A stretch of 41,790 bases of DNA from Caldilineaceae bacterium (GCA_019637695.1 JAHBVG010000058.1:1-41790), one strand, 5' to 3'; positions 9,182 through 17,187 are shown, numbered from the stretch's first letter. A program made the numbers and translations. The notes: generated from the sequence alone by a model not told the origin.

Positions 9182-10279
9182 TTAGAAGTACCCAGCCTCG
9201 CGCAGCATGATCAGTTGTGAGGATCGGTCGCGCAGCGGCAGCGAGACCGGACAGTTGCCCTGCCGTTGCGATTCGTAGATAGCCATCACCATTTCCAACG
9301 AGGCGACGCCGTCCTCACCGTTGGAACTGGGTTCGCCGCCATTTTCAATGCAATCCACCAATTCCTCGATGGCCGTCCCAATGGGGCTGACTTGCGGCGT
9401 CTCTGGGAAAGGACGCGGCTCCAGCATGTACCACTCAATGCGCGGGTCCGGCTCGTTCAACCGGTTTGTGCGCTCGACAGCCAACCACCATTGGTTGCCC
9501 CCATATTCCAGGCGGATGACGCCGTCCGTCCCCTGGAGTTCGACGCCAAAACGGGCATATTTGGTGAGTTCGTTGACCATCGCAACCGCGCTCACCCCGT
9601 TCTTGAAAGTGAAGATCGCGTCGCTGATATCTTCCACGCGGAAGGGATGTTTGCGGCGATGGGCCGTCCCTACCACCCAATCCACCTCACCGGCGTAGAG
9701 TCGAAAGAGATCGAAAGCGTGGACGGCATCGTGGAGCAGCGGACCTTCTTCGTCCGCCGTCCACGCCGGGAAGGGTTTCACCCCCTGACAGACGCCGAAC
9801 ATGGAGATCAAGTCGCCGATGACGCCCTCTTCGATCATGCGTTTGGCTTCGAGAAAGACAGGGTTCCAGCGCCGGGAATGGTTGACCGAAAGCACTACAT
9901 TGGCGTCGCGGCAGGCGCGCACAATGGCGTCGCCATCTTCAAGGCTGAGGGCCAACGGCTTCTCGCAGAAGATCCCCTTCACCCCTGCCGCCACCGCAGC
10001 CTCGACAATCGGGGGGTGAAGACCGGGATGGGTGGCGATGCTGACAATGTCGAGATTCTCTTTGTCCAGCATTTCCCGGTAATCGAGGTAGAGCGCGTCG
10101 ATCTTCCACTGGTGGCCAAAGTGTTGAAGGTGGTCAAAACCACGGCTCGATCCAGCCACCAACAGGGTACGCGGACAGACGGCCAGCGCGCCCGCATGGG
10201 TTAGGGGAGTCGGCGGATCAGTTTCCCACAGCGTGCCGATACGCCCACAGCCTACCAATCCCGCTCGATAAGTCGTCAT
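9182..10279 (-). CDS. Gfo/Idh/MocA family oxidoreductase
   Basis: A 365-residue NAD(P)-dependent oxidoreductase. The start at 10279 (MTTYRAGLVG) has AAAGGA six bases upstream; a GTG at 10300 lacks one. The Rossmann motif is GLVGCGRIG near residue 7, the catalytic EKP motif is intact in FCEKPLALS, and the second-domain active-site stretch is HDAVHAFDLF. Enzymes of this family oxidise or reduce sugar hydroxyls or cyclitols. It lies between the FAH-family gene (23 bp upstream) and the aminotransferase (78 bp downstream) in one reverse operon, so it most likely acts on a sugar intermediate. Unlike the paralogues at 12651 and 13775, it keeps the EKP proline, so it is probably the conventional dehydrogenase of the set. 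Confidence 0.87.
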   Translation of the reverse strand: MTTYRAGLVGCGRIGTLWETDPPTPLTHAGALAVCPRTLLVAGSSRGFDHLQHFGHQWKIDALYLDYREMLDKENLDIVSIATHPGLHPPIVEAAVAAGVKGIFCEKPLALSLEDGDAIVRACRDANVVLSVNHSRRWNPVFLEAKRMIEEGVIGDLISMFGVCQGVKPFPAWTADEEGPLLHDAVHAFDLFRLYAGEVDWVVGTAHRRKHPFRVEDISDAIFTFKNGVSAVAMVNELTKYARFGVELQGTDGVIRLEYGGNQWWLAVERTNRLNEPDPRIEWYMLEPRPFPETPQVSPIGTAIEELVDCIENGGEPSSNGEDGVASLEMVMAIYESQRQGNCPVSLPLRDRSSQLIMLREAGYF

Positions 10280-10302
10280 AGATGATCCTTTGCGGTACAC
10301 GT

Positions 10303-11214
10303 TTATGCCAGCGACTCTACGCTATTCTCCAGCACGCCCAATCCCTGAATCTCGCCGCGGATGGTGTCGCCCGGCTTGAGTTGCAGCTTTTTGGCATGGC
10401 CGACCCCCGCCGGTGTACCGGTGCTGATCACATCGCCGGGGTGCAGGGTGACAAACTGCGAGAGGAGGGCGATCACCTCAGCCGGGGAGAAGATCATCTG
10501 TCCGGTGTTGGCGTTCTGATGCAGTTCGCCGTTGAGCCAGAGCTTCATCTCCAACTGATCAGGGTGAGGAATTTCGTCGGCGGTGGTCAACCAGGGGCCC
10601 ATCGGCCCAAAGGTGTCGGGCCATTTGCCGATCAGCCAGTCGAAAAATTTATCCCCGGCCTGCGCCTCCAAATTCTGACGGTAGGCCAGTTCGCGGGCGG
10701 AAATATCGTTGAAGATGGTATAGCCGGCGATGTAGCGCTGCGCCTCCGCCGCGGGGATGTCGCGCCCCTCTTTGCCGATGACCACGGCCAGTTCCAATTC
10801 CCAGTCGGTGAAGGTTGAGGCCGGTGGAATGCGGATCGGCTGCCGGGTCCCAATGATGGTCGTCCACGGTTTGAGGAAGAAGTGGGGCGTCATCTTCTCT
10901 TTGCCCGCGAAGTTGCCGCCGCCCTCCATAATGTGGCTGGCGTAGTTCCCGGCCAGGCAGAAGAGTTTGCCCGGTCGCGGCAGGGGCGCGCCTAAGGTCA
11001 CATCGGCCAAAGGTTTGGCAAAGCGCGCATCTGCGCCGTCGATGACCCGACGGGCGGCATCGAGTGCATCCTTTCCGCCGTCGAGGATGGCTTGAACGCT
11101 GCCGGGGACGCGCACGCCCGCCGCCTGGGCGCACGCCGCGAGATCGTAAACCACCTCACCGGTGACGACGCCGACTCGCTCGCCACTCTCCGCGTAAAAT
11201 GTCGCAAGCTTCAT
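10303..11214 (-). CDS. fumarylacetoacetate hydrolase (FAH) family protein
   Basis: A 303-residue FAH-fold hydrolase or lyase. The start at 11214 follows AGGAG with 8-base spacing on the reverse strand. Family features are GNYASHIMEGGG, DWELELAVVIGKEGRD (metal-binding acidic residues), FNDISARELAYR and the C-terminal FVTLHPGDVISTGTPAGVG. Members cleave or hydrate beta-diketo or 2-keto-3-deoxy acids, such as 2,4-diketo-3-deoxy sugar acids, ureidoglycolate or acylpyruvates. In this operon, after an oxidoreductase and next to a sialidase-fold gene, a diketo-sugar acid is the most natural substrate. That is inference from context: no dehydratase for such a pathway is found in the window. Spacing to the neighbours is 21-23 bp, which supports one transcript. 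Confidence 0.87.
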   Translation of the reverse strand: MKLATFYAESGERVGVVTGEVVYDLAACAQAAGVRVPGSVQAILDGGKDALDAARRVIDGADARFAKPLADVTLGAPLPRPGKLFCLAGNYASHIMEGGGNFAGKEKMTPHFFLKPWTTIIGTRQPIRIPPASTFTDWELELAVVIGKEGRDIPAAEAQRYIAGYTIFNDISARELAYRQNLEAQAGDKFFDWLIGKWPDTFGPMGPWLTTADEIPHPDQLEMKLWLNGELHQNANTGQMIFSPAEVIALLSQFVTLHPGDVISTGTPAGVGHAKKLQLKPGDTIRGEIQGLGVLENSVESLA

Positions 11215-11235
11215 AAATCTATCTCCTTTCCTGGC

Positions 11236-12318
11236 TCAGGGACGCCACAGGGTCGCCTCGATCCGGCGCAACCGATTCTCTGAAGTATGAAAATAGTATG
11301 AGGTGAGGATGCGCCCATCGGGCAGTTGGATGCTGCTGGGGTAGCCGAGATCGAATCCACCGCCGTCGGCGCGCAGGACGATTTCGTTCTCCATATCCCA
11401 GGTCTGGCCGCCATCGTGGCTGAAGCAGGCGCGCACGCCGAAGGGATCGCGGCGATAGCCATAGCTGCACAGGATGCGGCCATCCTGCAATTGGATGAGG
11501 TTTGGCGGATGGCCGTAGATCTCCGTCCGTGTGGGCAGATCCCAGGTGAGGCCGTTGTCCCAACTGTGGGTCTGGTACATCCACGCCGTGAGGCCGCGCT
11601 GACGTTTTTGCTCATCGGCATCGTCGATGGTCAGGTGTCGATCCACGGCGCGCATGAGGCAGAGCAGATGTCCCCCACCCAGATCGATCAGCGCCGGTTC
11701 TTGATAATCCACCATGCCGCTGAGATCGTGGGCGATGATCGTCGGCTGCGACCAGGAGAGGCCCTTATCCTCGGAACGTGAAATGAAGGACGCATGACCG
11801 CCGCAGCCCATCCCCGCGTAGCCGACCAACAGCAGCGCGCCATCGGCCTGTTGGATGGCCGGTTCGCTGATCGCCAGCGGTCGCGACTCGTCCACCGGCA
11901 CGTAGACCGGATCGCTCCAGGTCTGGCCCTGATCACGGGAGATCCGCACCCAGGTTCCTTCAAAGATAGCGCCGCTGCGGGCCTTGGGATGGTCGGGCTG
12001 GTGACGCCAATGAAAGTAGGTGACCAAAAAGCTGCCGTCGGCGAGGATCGTCAGCGATGGGTCCTGCACGCCGGATTGGGGCAGATGGCCGGGGATGGGA
12101 TCGCCCACTTGCTCCCAGGTGCGCCCTTCATCGGCAGAGCGTTTGAGAATGCCGGTTGAGCGGGTGTCGATGTGGGTATATGTACCATCCCCCAATTCGG
12201 GCGCGTTCCGAAAGGTTACATAGAGATCCCCGGATGGGTGACGTTGCAGCGAAGGGAAGCATGAATAGTCCTCACTACCGGCGTGGATCATGAAATGCGC
12301 ATCAATCTGCGGAGCCAT
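11236..12318 (-). CDS. sialidase-fold (BNR/Asp-box) protein, first gene of the reverse operon
   Basis: A 360-residue propeller protein. ATG 12318 (MAPQIDAHFM) follows AAGGAGA on the reverse strand. The frame is open upstream to 12567, but that part covers the promoter and a palindromic repeat. Asp-boxes are SADEGRTW, SRDQGQTW, SEDKGLSW, SWDNGLTW and SHDGGQTW. The N-terminal FPSLQRHPSGDLYVTFR resembles the same region in the proteins at 5513 and 15114. There is no signal peptide. It heads the operon with the FAH-family gene, the oxidoreductase and the aminotransferase. The promoter at 12395-12423 carries the same operator-like dyad as the transporter operon. Substrate unknown; it could be a true exo-glycosidase or a lyase-like enzyme of a poorly described propeller family. 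Confidence 0.82.
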   Translation of the reverse strand: MAPQIDAHFMIHAGSEDYSCFPSLQRHPSGDLYVTFRNAPELGDGTYTHIDTRSTGILKRSADEGRTWEQVGDPIPGHLPQSGVQDPSLTILADGSFLVTYFHWRHQPDHPKARSGAIFEGTWVRISRDQGQTWSDPVYVPVDESRPLAISEPAIQQADGALLLVGYAGMGCGGHASFISRSEDKGLSWSQPTIIAHDLSGMVDYQEPALIDLGGGHLLCLMRAVDRHLTIDDADEQKRQRGLTAWMYQTHSWDNGLTWDLPTRTEIYGHPPNLIQLQDGRILCSYGYRRDPFGVRACFSHDGGQTWDMENEIVLRADGGGFDLGYPSSIQLPDGRILTSYYFHTSENRLRRIEATLWRP

Positions 12319-12364
12319 CACCGATCTCCTTTTATGGATTTGGGCAAGTGGACGAAGGACAATT

Positions 12365-12423
12365 GTGGTGATAAACTGGTTCACATATAGCACCAGCGTA
12401 CCACAGCCGATTCTCACAGTCAA
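12365..12423 (-). promoter_or_regulatory. promoter with operator-like dyad for the reverse operon
   Basis: On the reverse strand, TTGACT (12423-12418), a 17-base spacer and TACGCT (12400-12395) form a sigma-70-like promoter with a weak -10. A dyad CTGGT-N11-ACCAG (12396-12376) overlaps and follows the -10, flanked by an outer GTGGT/ACCAC pair (12404 and 12365). The core TGGTGCTATATGTGAACCA matches the site at 14953-14971. Transcription would start near 12388, giving about a 70-base leader to ATG 12318. Confidence 0.6.
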
Positions 12424-12463
12424 GGAAATAAGAGAGGGCAGGCGTACTTCAGGTTGGGGGCGA

Positions 12464-12542
12464 AAGTGCCGGGGACTTATCGGAGGAGATGGTTCCAAGA
12501 GACGAAACAGTGTCTCGCTGCGGCGAGAAGTCCCCGGCGCTT
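12464..12542. repeat. palindromic repeat, family 2 (copy 1)
   Basis: AAGTGCCGGGGACTTATC at 12464-12481 pairs with GAGAAGTCCCCGGCGCTT at 12525-12542 (two mismatches, loop about 43 bases). The left arm recurs exactly at 28607-28624. It lies in the 332-bp divergent intergenic region between the genes at 12318 and 12651. The rest of that region holds the reverse promoter and a possible weak forward one. Confidence 0.7.
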
Positions 12543-12650
12543 GCTCTGCCCCGAAGTTGAAATACACCCAGAGAGGGTAGGGTCGGTTTGAACCGAGGTA
12601 TGAGCTGATGGTTCGATTTCAGTCCATTCAAACAGAGAAAGGCAAGATCC

Positions 12651-13760
12651 ATGAAGACGTATCGGGCAGCGGTGATTGGATGTAGTCGGATGGGTGGTTT
12701 TATCGACAATGAAGTGTTGGGTTTGCCCAAACATGTTCCCCCGTATTCACATGCAGCCGGTTTCTTCACCTGCAAGCGGACGGATCTGGTGGCATGCGCC
12801 GATGTGCGCACCGATGTGATGGAACGCTTCGGCGAGCGCTACAATATCCCGAAGTCGCGCCAATACACCGATTACCGCGAGATGATCGAAAAAGAGAAGT
12901 TGGACATTGTCAGCGTAGCCACACAGCCGGAACCGCGCGCCGAGATCGTCATCTACGCGGCAAATCACGGCATCAAGGCGATCTATGCGGAGAAGGCCAT
13001 GGCCGCATCGCTGGCCGAGGCGGATGCCATGGTCGAAGCCATGGAACGCAACGGCGTCTTCTTCAATTTGGGCACCAATCGGCGCTGGAGTCCGCTCTAC
13101 GATCAGATGCACGCCTATATCCACAGCGGCGAAATCGGCGCGCTCAAGTCGCTGATCCTCTACCACAACGGCACGCTCTTCAACACCGCCAGTCACACCT
13201 TTGATCTGGTGATGCGGCTGAACAATGATGTCCCCGCGGCCTGGGTGCAGGCTTACCTACCCGACGCCAGCGGAACAGCCCCGGCGCAGCCCGACAAACT
13301 CATTGATGGCGACATCCTCATGGTCGATCCGCCGGGCGAGGGGACCATCCATTTTGAGAACGGCGTCAAAGCCTATATGTTGCTCACGCCTCGCGGACTG
13401 GAAGTGGAAGCCATCGGCACAGAAGGCGTCCTCACAGCATTCAGCGACGCCCAGGAATGGCTATTGCGCAAGAAGCAGCCGGTGGAGGGCGGACGCATGG
13501 GATTGCTCCCCGCCAGCGGCTTTGAACCCACCGAGCCGGCCAGCTCCACCCTGCGCCTCATCGAGGATCTGGTCCACTCGCTGGATACGGGCGAGCCGTC
13601 GCGCTGTGGTCCACGCGTGGCATTGGCCAGCACCGAGTTGATCTTTGCCTTCATTGAATCGCACCGACGCAACGGCGCCCGTGTGGAGCTTCCGTTGCAG
13701 AAGCGCAACCTGCGCATGCAGCGCAACCATACCCCCAATCAGCCCAAGTTCGAGGCGTAG
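12651..13760 (+). CDS. Gfo/Idh/MocA-type oxidoreductase with EKA in place of EKP
   Basis: A 369-residue Rossmann oxidoreductase-like protein. ATG 12651 follows AGAAAGGCAAG. The N-terminal nucleotide motif is VIGCSRMGG, followed by an inserted loop IDNEVLGLPKHVPPYSHAAG that most family members lack. The usual EKP catalytic motif reads AEKAMAASLAEAD, so the lysine is kept and the proline lost. The active-site His region reads NTASHTFDLVM, with Asn where Asp is common. A 14-bp gap separates it from the similar protein at 13775, so the two are a tandem pair. The family acts on sugars, cyclitols or glycosides with bound NAD(H); the altered motif leaves the exact reaction open. Confidence 0.83.
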   Translation: MKTYRAAVIGCSRMGGFIDNEVLGLPKHVPPYSHAAGFFTCKRTDLVACADVRTDVMERFGERYNIPKSRQYTDYREMIEKEKLDIVSVATQPEPRAEIVIYAANHGIKAIYAEKAMAASLAEADAMVEAMERNGVFFNLGTNRRWSPLYDQMHAYIHSGEIGALKSLILYHNGTLFNTASHTFDLVMRLNNDVPAAWVQAYLPDASGTAPAQPDKLIDGDILMVDPPGEGTIHFENGVKAYMLLTPRGLEVEAIGTEGVLTAFSDAQEWLLRKKQPVEGGRMGLLPASGFEPTEPASSTLRLIEDLVHSLDTGEPSRCGPRVALASTELIFAFIESHRRNGARVELPLQKRNLRMQRNHTPNQPKFEA

Positions 13761-13774
13761 AGAGGAAGTGTCAC

Positions 13775-14803
13775 ATGCAAAAACAATACCGCGTCGCCAT
13801 CATTGGTCTTGGGCGCATGGGCAGCACCATCGACGACGAATTGCCCGCCGGTTCTCCCGCGTATTCTGTCGCCGCCGCCTGCGCCGCTAGCGACCGCTTG
13901 ACTGTGGTGGCCGGCGCCGACATTGATCCGGCCAAGCGCGGCGCGTTTCAGGAGCGTTGGGGCGTCAACGAGCTCTACGATGACTATGTGCAGATGATCC
14001 GTCAGGAGCAGCCCGATCTGGTCGCCATCTGCACGCGCGGTGTACTCCACGCCGAGATGTCGGTGCGGGTGGCCGAAGAGAACATCCCTATGATCTTTTG
14101 CGAAAAGGCCATCGCCTGTTCTGTGGCCGAGGCCGACGCCGTCTTGGCAGCCGTGGGCAGTCGCAACATCCCCTATAACACGGGCGTTCTCCGCCGCTTC
14201 AACAGGACCTATCACCAGGCGCGTGCGGTGATCGCCAACGGCGATATTGGGGAAGTGCGCGCTGCCGTCCACTTTGCGCCCACCAATCTGCTCCACGGGC
14301 ACATCCACTCGTTGGATACCCTGAGCTTTCTCCTGGGCGATCCGGGGATCGAGAGCGTATGGGGCGAACTGCTGCCGCGTGATGTAGAGATCACCGACAA
14401 CCGGCTGGACAAAGATCCCAATGCGATCTATCAGGTGCGCTTCGCCAACGGTGTGGAAGCTTCCAGCGTGCCCGCCGGCGGCTGGGAATTTGAGATTGTC
14501 GGCAGTCGGGGCAGCGTGCGTGTGTTGAACAACGGCGGCGGCATCCTCTTGCGCTGCGCCAACGACGAGCGCGGACGCGCCTTTGAAACAGTGCCCCTTG
14601 ATATCCCAGCGCCGCACAGCAGCACCCAATTCTGCCTGGAAGATCTGCTCGACGCGCACGAGCAACAGCGACCCTCTCTGGGAAACATTCAGGTCACCCA
14701 TCATTTGACTGTGGCCTGCCTGGCGGTCGCCGAAAGCCATCGCCAAGGTCGGCGCGTCACCCTGGCCGATGTGGATCGAGATCTCTACATTTTCCATGTG
14801 TAG
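13775..14803 (+). CDS. Gfo/Idh/MocA-type oxidoreductase, tandem paralogue with EKA motif
   Basis: A 342-residue protein starting at ATG 13775 after AGAGGAAG. The Rossmann motif is IIGLGRMGST, followed by IDDELPAGSPAYSVAA, which lines up with the insertion of the preceding protein (IDxE...P.YS.AA). The catalytic motif reads FCEKAIACSVAEAD, again EKA and not EKP. The His region is HGHIHSLDTLSFLLGD. The shared loop and shared motif change suggest that the pair arose by duplication and may form a heteromer or act in sequence. The gene ends 310 bp before the sialidase-fold gene at 15114. That gap holds a hairpin and a strong promoter. Confidence 0.83.
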   Translation: MQKQYRVAIIGLGRMGSTIDDELPAGSPAYSVAAACAASDRLTVVAGADIDPAKRGAFQERWGVNELYDDYVQMIRQEQPDLVAICTRGVLHAEMSVRVAEENIPMIFCEKAIACSVAEADAVLAAVGSRNIPYNTGVLRRFNRTYHQARAVIANGDIGEVRAAVHFAPTNLLHGHIHSLDTLSFLLGDPGIESVWGELLPRDVEITDNRLDKDPNAIYQVRFANGVEASSVPAGGWEFEIVGSRGSVRVLNNGGGILLRCANDERGRAFETVPLDIPAPHSSTQFCLEDLLDAHEQQRPSLGNIQVTHHLTVACLAVAESHRQGRRVTLADVDRDLYIFHV

Positions 14804-14822
14804 ATGAGGATCTAGCCGTGGA

Positions 14823-14872
14823 TAGGCGCAGATGAGTGCAGATGAAAGACAATCCGCTGATATCTGCGCCTA
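14823..14872. repeat. inverted repeat TAGGCGCAGAT / ATCTGCGCCTA
   Basis: A perfect 11-bp stem (14823-14833 with 14862-14872) with a 28-base loop that repeats GTGCAGATG. It starts 20 bp after the stop of the second oxidoreductase gene, so it may end or stabilise that transcript, but there is no following T run. Similar CAGAT-rich inverted elements are scattered in many environmental genomes; here only one copy is seen. Confidence 0.55.
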
Positions 14873-14923
14873 AGACTCATCCATATATGAACAAGTCTGA
14901 AAGGGGCATCCCAATTTTTCGCT

Positions 14924-14972
14924 TTGACACCGGCAAAGTAACCGTGGTATAGTGGTTCTATCAAAGTACCAC
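14924..14972 (+). promoter_or_regulatory. sigma-70 promoter plus operator-like dyad for the transporter operon
   Basis: TTGACA (14924-14929), an 18-base spacer and TATAGT (14948-14953) make a near-consensus promoter. GTGGTA at 14944-14949 and TACCAC at 14967-14972 form a perfect 6-bp inverted repeat around the start site. The inner dyad TGGTTCTATCAAAGTACCA (14953-14971) matches the reverse-operon site. Transcription would start near 14960, leaving a leader of about 150 bases before ATG 15114. Confidence 0.75.
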
Positions 14973-15113
14973 ATTCTGACATGTCTTTCCTCTTCGTGGA
15001 CTGCTACCCTATGTCCACACTCTGCCTGTTTTCAAGTCAGCGGTTTCCGTCTGGTCTGATTTACCTGTCTGCATACCAATAAACAGCGCATATCCAAAGG
15101 AAGAACCGCAATC

Positions 15114-16106
15114 ATGGCCAGCATTCGTGTCGACAGAGTACGGCAGGTTTTCAACGATGGCAACCACAATGCGTTTACCGATCTCTGCCGCTACAACGGT
15201 AGATTTTATCTTGCCTTCCGCAGTTGCCCAGATGGTCACATGCTTTTTACATCATCGCAGATCCTTGTGTTGAGCAGCGAAGACAGCAACCGATGGGAGG
15301 AAGTCTGTCGGTTTAGCGTCCCCAATCGAGATGTGCGCGATCCCCATTTTCTTGTCTTTGATGGCAAGCTCTTTGTCGTTTCGGGGACGTGGTGGGTGGA
15401 TCCCAGCGATTCGAGCGAACGCGATATCAACGATCATCTGGGCTACTGCGTCTGGAGCGAGGACGGTCAGCAGTGGCATGGTCCGCGCGCATTGGATGGT
15501 ACCCACGGCTATTACATTTGGCGGGCCGGCGCTCACAATGGCATGGCCTATCTTAACGGCAGGCGGGTCAAGGATTTCGCCGTGATCGAGGATCGAGTCA
15601 AGCGCGACGAGCAGATGGAATCGTGGCTGATGTGCAGCGCGGATGGATTTTACTGGAAGCCGCTCGGTCTGATGCAGCCCACGCAAGGCGACGAGACGGC
15701 CTTTCTCTTTGAGGAAGATGGCAGCGTCCTCGCGGTTGCCCGTTCTATGGGGCGGCGCGCGGCGCAGGTCTGCCGCTCCCATCCACCCTACACCGAGTGG
15801 ACGCGCAGCGATTTGGATCGCTATGTCGGCGGTCCGATGTTGGCGAAATGGGGAGATCGCTATCTGGTGGGCGGGCGCAAGATGATCGGCGACGCCAAAC
15901 CGACCACGGCGCTCTATTGGCTGGTGGAGGACCAACTGGTCGAAGTTGCCGAACTCCCCAGCGGCGGGGACAATTCCTATCCTGGCTTTGTTCAACTTTC
16001 CGAGGACAGAGGCTTGCTCTCGTTCTATTCAAGCCACGAGGGGAGCGGAACCAGCCTGGCGCCGTCCGCCATCTATTTGGCTGAACTTAGCCTTGACCCA
16101 GCTTGA
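15114..16106 (+). CDS. sialidase-superfamily propeller protein, first gene of the transporter operon
   Basis: A 330-residue protein starting at ATG 15114, with AAAGGAAG upstream. It has divergent Asp-box motifs (SSEDSNRW, SEDGQQW, SADGFYW) and the N-terminal FTDLCRYNGRFYLAFR, which aligns with the FR motif of the proteins at 5513 and 11236. There is no signal peptide, so it is likely cytoplasmic and would act on material after import. It lies directly upstream of the ABC permease genes (94 bp) behind the promoter at 14924. The fold is inferred from the blade-like repeats. Activity is unknown; a glycosidase or lyase on an imported oligosaccharide is the simplest guess. Confidence 0.72.
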   Translation: MASIRVDRVRQVFNDGNHNAFTDLCRYNGRFYLAFRSCPDGHMLFTSSQILVLSSEDSNRWEEVCRFSVPNRDVRDPHFLVFDGKLFVVSGTWWVDPSDSSERDINDHLGYCVWSEDGQQWHGPRALDGTHGYYIWRAGAHNGMAYLNGRRVKDFAVIEDRVKRDEQMESWLMCSADGFYWKPLGLMQPTQGDETAFLFEEDGSVLAVARSMGRRAAQVCRSHPPYTEWTRSDLDRYVGGPMLAKWGDRYLVGGRKMIGDAKPTTALYWLVEDQLVEVAELPSGGDNSYPGFVQLSEDRGLLSFYSSHEGSGTSLAPSAIYLAELSLDPA

Positions 16107-16112
16107 GAAACC

Positions 16113-16189
16113 AATCCGCAGCGAAACGCAGCGGCTACGGTTGCAAAGACGCGCACGCGACAACGCGTGCGCTGATAGCGACTCGGATT
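16113..16189. promoter_or_regulatory. nested hairpin in the leader of the permease genes
   Basis: GCGCACGCG-ACAA-CGCGTGCGC at 16151-16172 is a perfect 9-bp stem with a tetraloop. Outer arms AATCCG (16113-16118) and CGGATT (16184-16189) close it. It ends a few bases before the ribosome site AGGAG of the permease at 16201. It could be a processing site, or a stabiliser separating expression of the first gene from the transporter genes. No T run follows, so it is not a typical terminator. Confidence 0.5.
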
Positions 16190-16200
16190 AGGAGATAGTT

Positions 16201-17187
16201 ATGCTGGTTTTTATCATCCGTCGTATTCTCCTCATGATCCCCACGCTGATCGTCGTTTCTATGATCTCCTTTGCGATTATTGAAGCGCCGCCAGGGGATT
16301 ATATGGATACTTATGTGGAACGGTTGATCGCACAGCAGCAAGCGATTGATCCTGCCGAAATTCAGACCCTACGCACCCGCTATGGGCTGGATGATGGGGT
16401 CCACGTGCGCTACATGCGTTGGGTGAGCGCGCTACTGCGCGGCGATATGGGGCGCTCGTTAGAATGGAATCAGCCTGTCACCAGACTTATCGCCGATCGC
16501 TTGCCCTGGAGCCTGGCCGTCTCGTTTGCCTCCTTCCTGCTTGCGTATGCCATCGCCATCCCCATTGGTCTCTATTCGGCCACCAACAAGTATTCGTTGG
16601 GAGATTATGCCCTTACTGTCATTGGCTTCATTGGGTTGGCAACGCCTAATTTCCTGCTGGCGCTGATCATCCTCTGGTATTACTTTGTCGCCACCGGACA
16701 GGTTGCCGTAGGGCTTTTCTCGCCTGAGTACATCCGCGCGCCGTGGAGCTTTGCCAAATTTGTCAACCTGTTACAGCACATCTGGTTACCAGCCCTGGTG
16801 GTGGGGACAGCCGGCACAGCAGGGTTGATCCGCATTATGCGGGCCAATCTACTTGACGAGTTAGAGCGCCCCTATGTCATGGTCGCCCGCTCGAAGGGAC
16901 TGTCCGAGACCAAGATGCTGATCAAGTATCCTTTCCGCATTGCCATCAACCCGGTAGTCAGCACCATCGGCTGGACGCTGCCGGCGCTGGTCAATGGCGA
17001 ACTCTTGGCATCGCTGGTGTTGGGGTTGCCGACGATTGCGCCCCTCTTCGTGGGCTCCCTCCTCAGCCAGGATATGTTCCTGGCTGGCAGCATTGTCTTG
17101 ATCCTCAGTTCATTGACGCTGATCGGTACGCTTATCTCGGACATTCTACTGGCATGGCTTGATCCTCGGATTCGGGGCGCGATTTAG
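16201..17187 (+). CDS. ABC transporter permease, DppB/OppB family
   Basis: A 328-residue inner-membrane permease of the peptide/nickel/oligosaccharide importer class. ATG 16201 has AGGAG upstream. The first membrane segment starts at residue 3 (FIIRRILLMIPTLIVVSMI), followed by a periplasmic part with PPGDYMDTY, and then five further hydrophobic segments. The cytoplasmic EAA loop that contacts the ATPase is ERPYVMVARSKGLSETK. It pairs with the permease at 17213, the two ATPases and the binding lipoprotein that follow, a complete importer. The context of glycan-acting genes suggests oligosaccharide uptake; peptides cannot be excluded. Confidence 0.9.
   Translation: MLVFIIRRILLMIPTLIVVSMISFAIIEAPPGDYMDTYVERLIAQQQAIDPAEIQTLRTRYGLDDGVHVRYMRWVSALLRGDMGRSLEWNQPVTRLIADRLPWSLAVSFASFLLAYAIAIPIGLYSATNKYSLGDYALTVIGFIGLATPNFLLALIILWYYFVATGQVAVGLFSPEYIRAPWSFAKFVNLLQHIWLPALVVGTAGTAGLIRIMRANLLDELERPYVMVARSKGLSETKMLIKYPFRIAINPVVSTIGWTLPALVNGELLASLVLGLPTIAPLFVGSLLSQDMFLAGSIVLILSSLTLIGTLISDILLAWLDPRIRGAI

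Noticed and set aside
9266..10204. 312-codon forward frame opposite the oxidoreductase
   Set aside because: No recognisable domain and opposite a clear Gfo/Idh/MocA gene with a good ribosome site.
12580..12630. tRNA-like T-arm sequence (GGTTCGATTTC)
   Set aside because: No acceptor, D or anticodon stems can be paired around it; better explained as part of a promoter or operator region.
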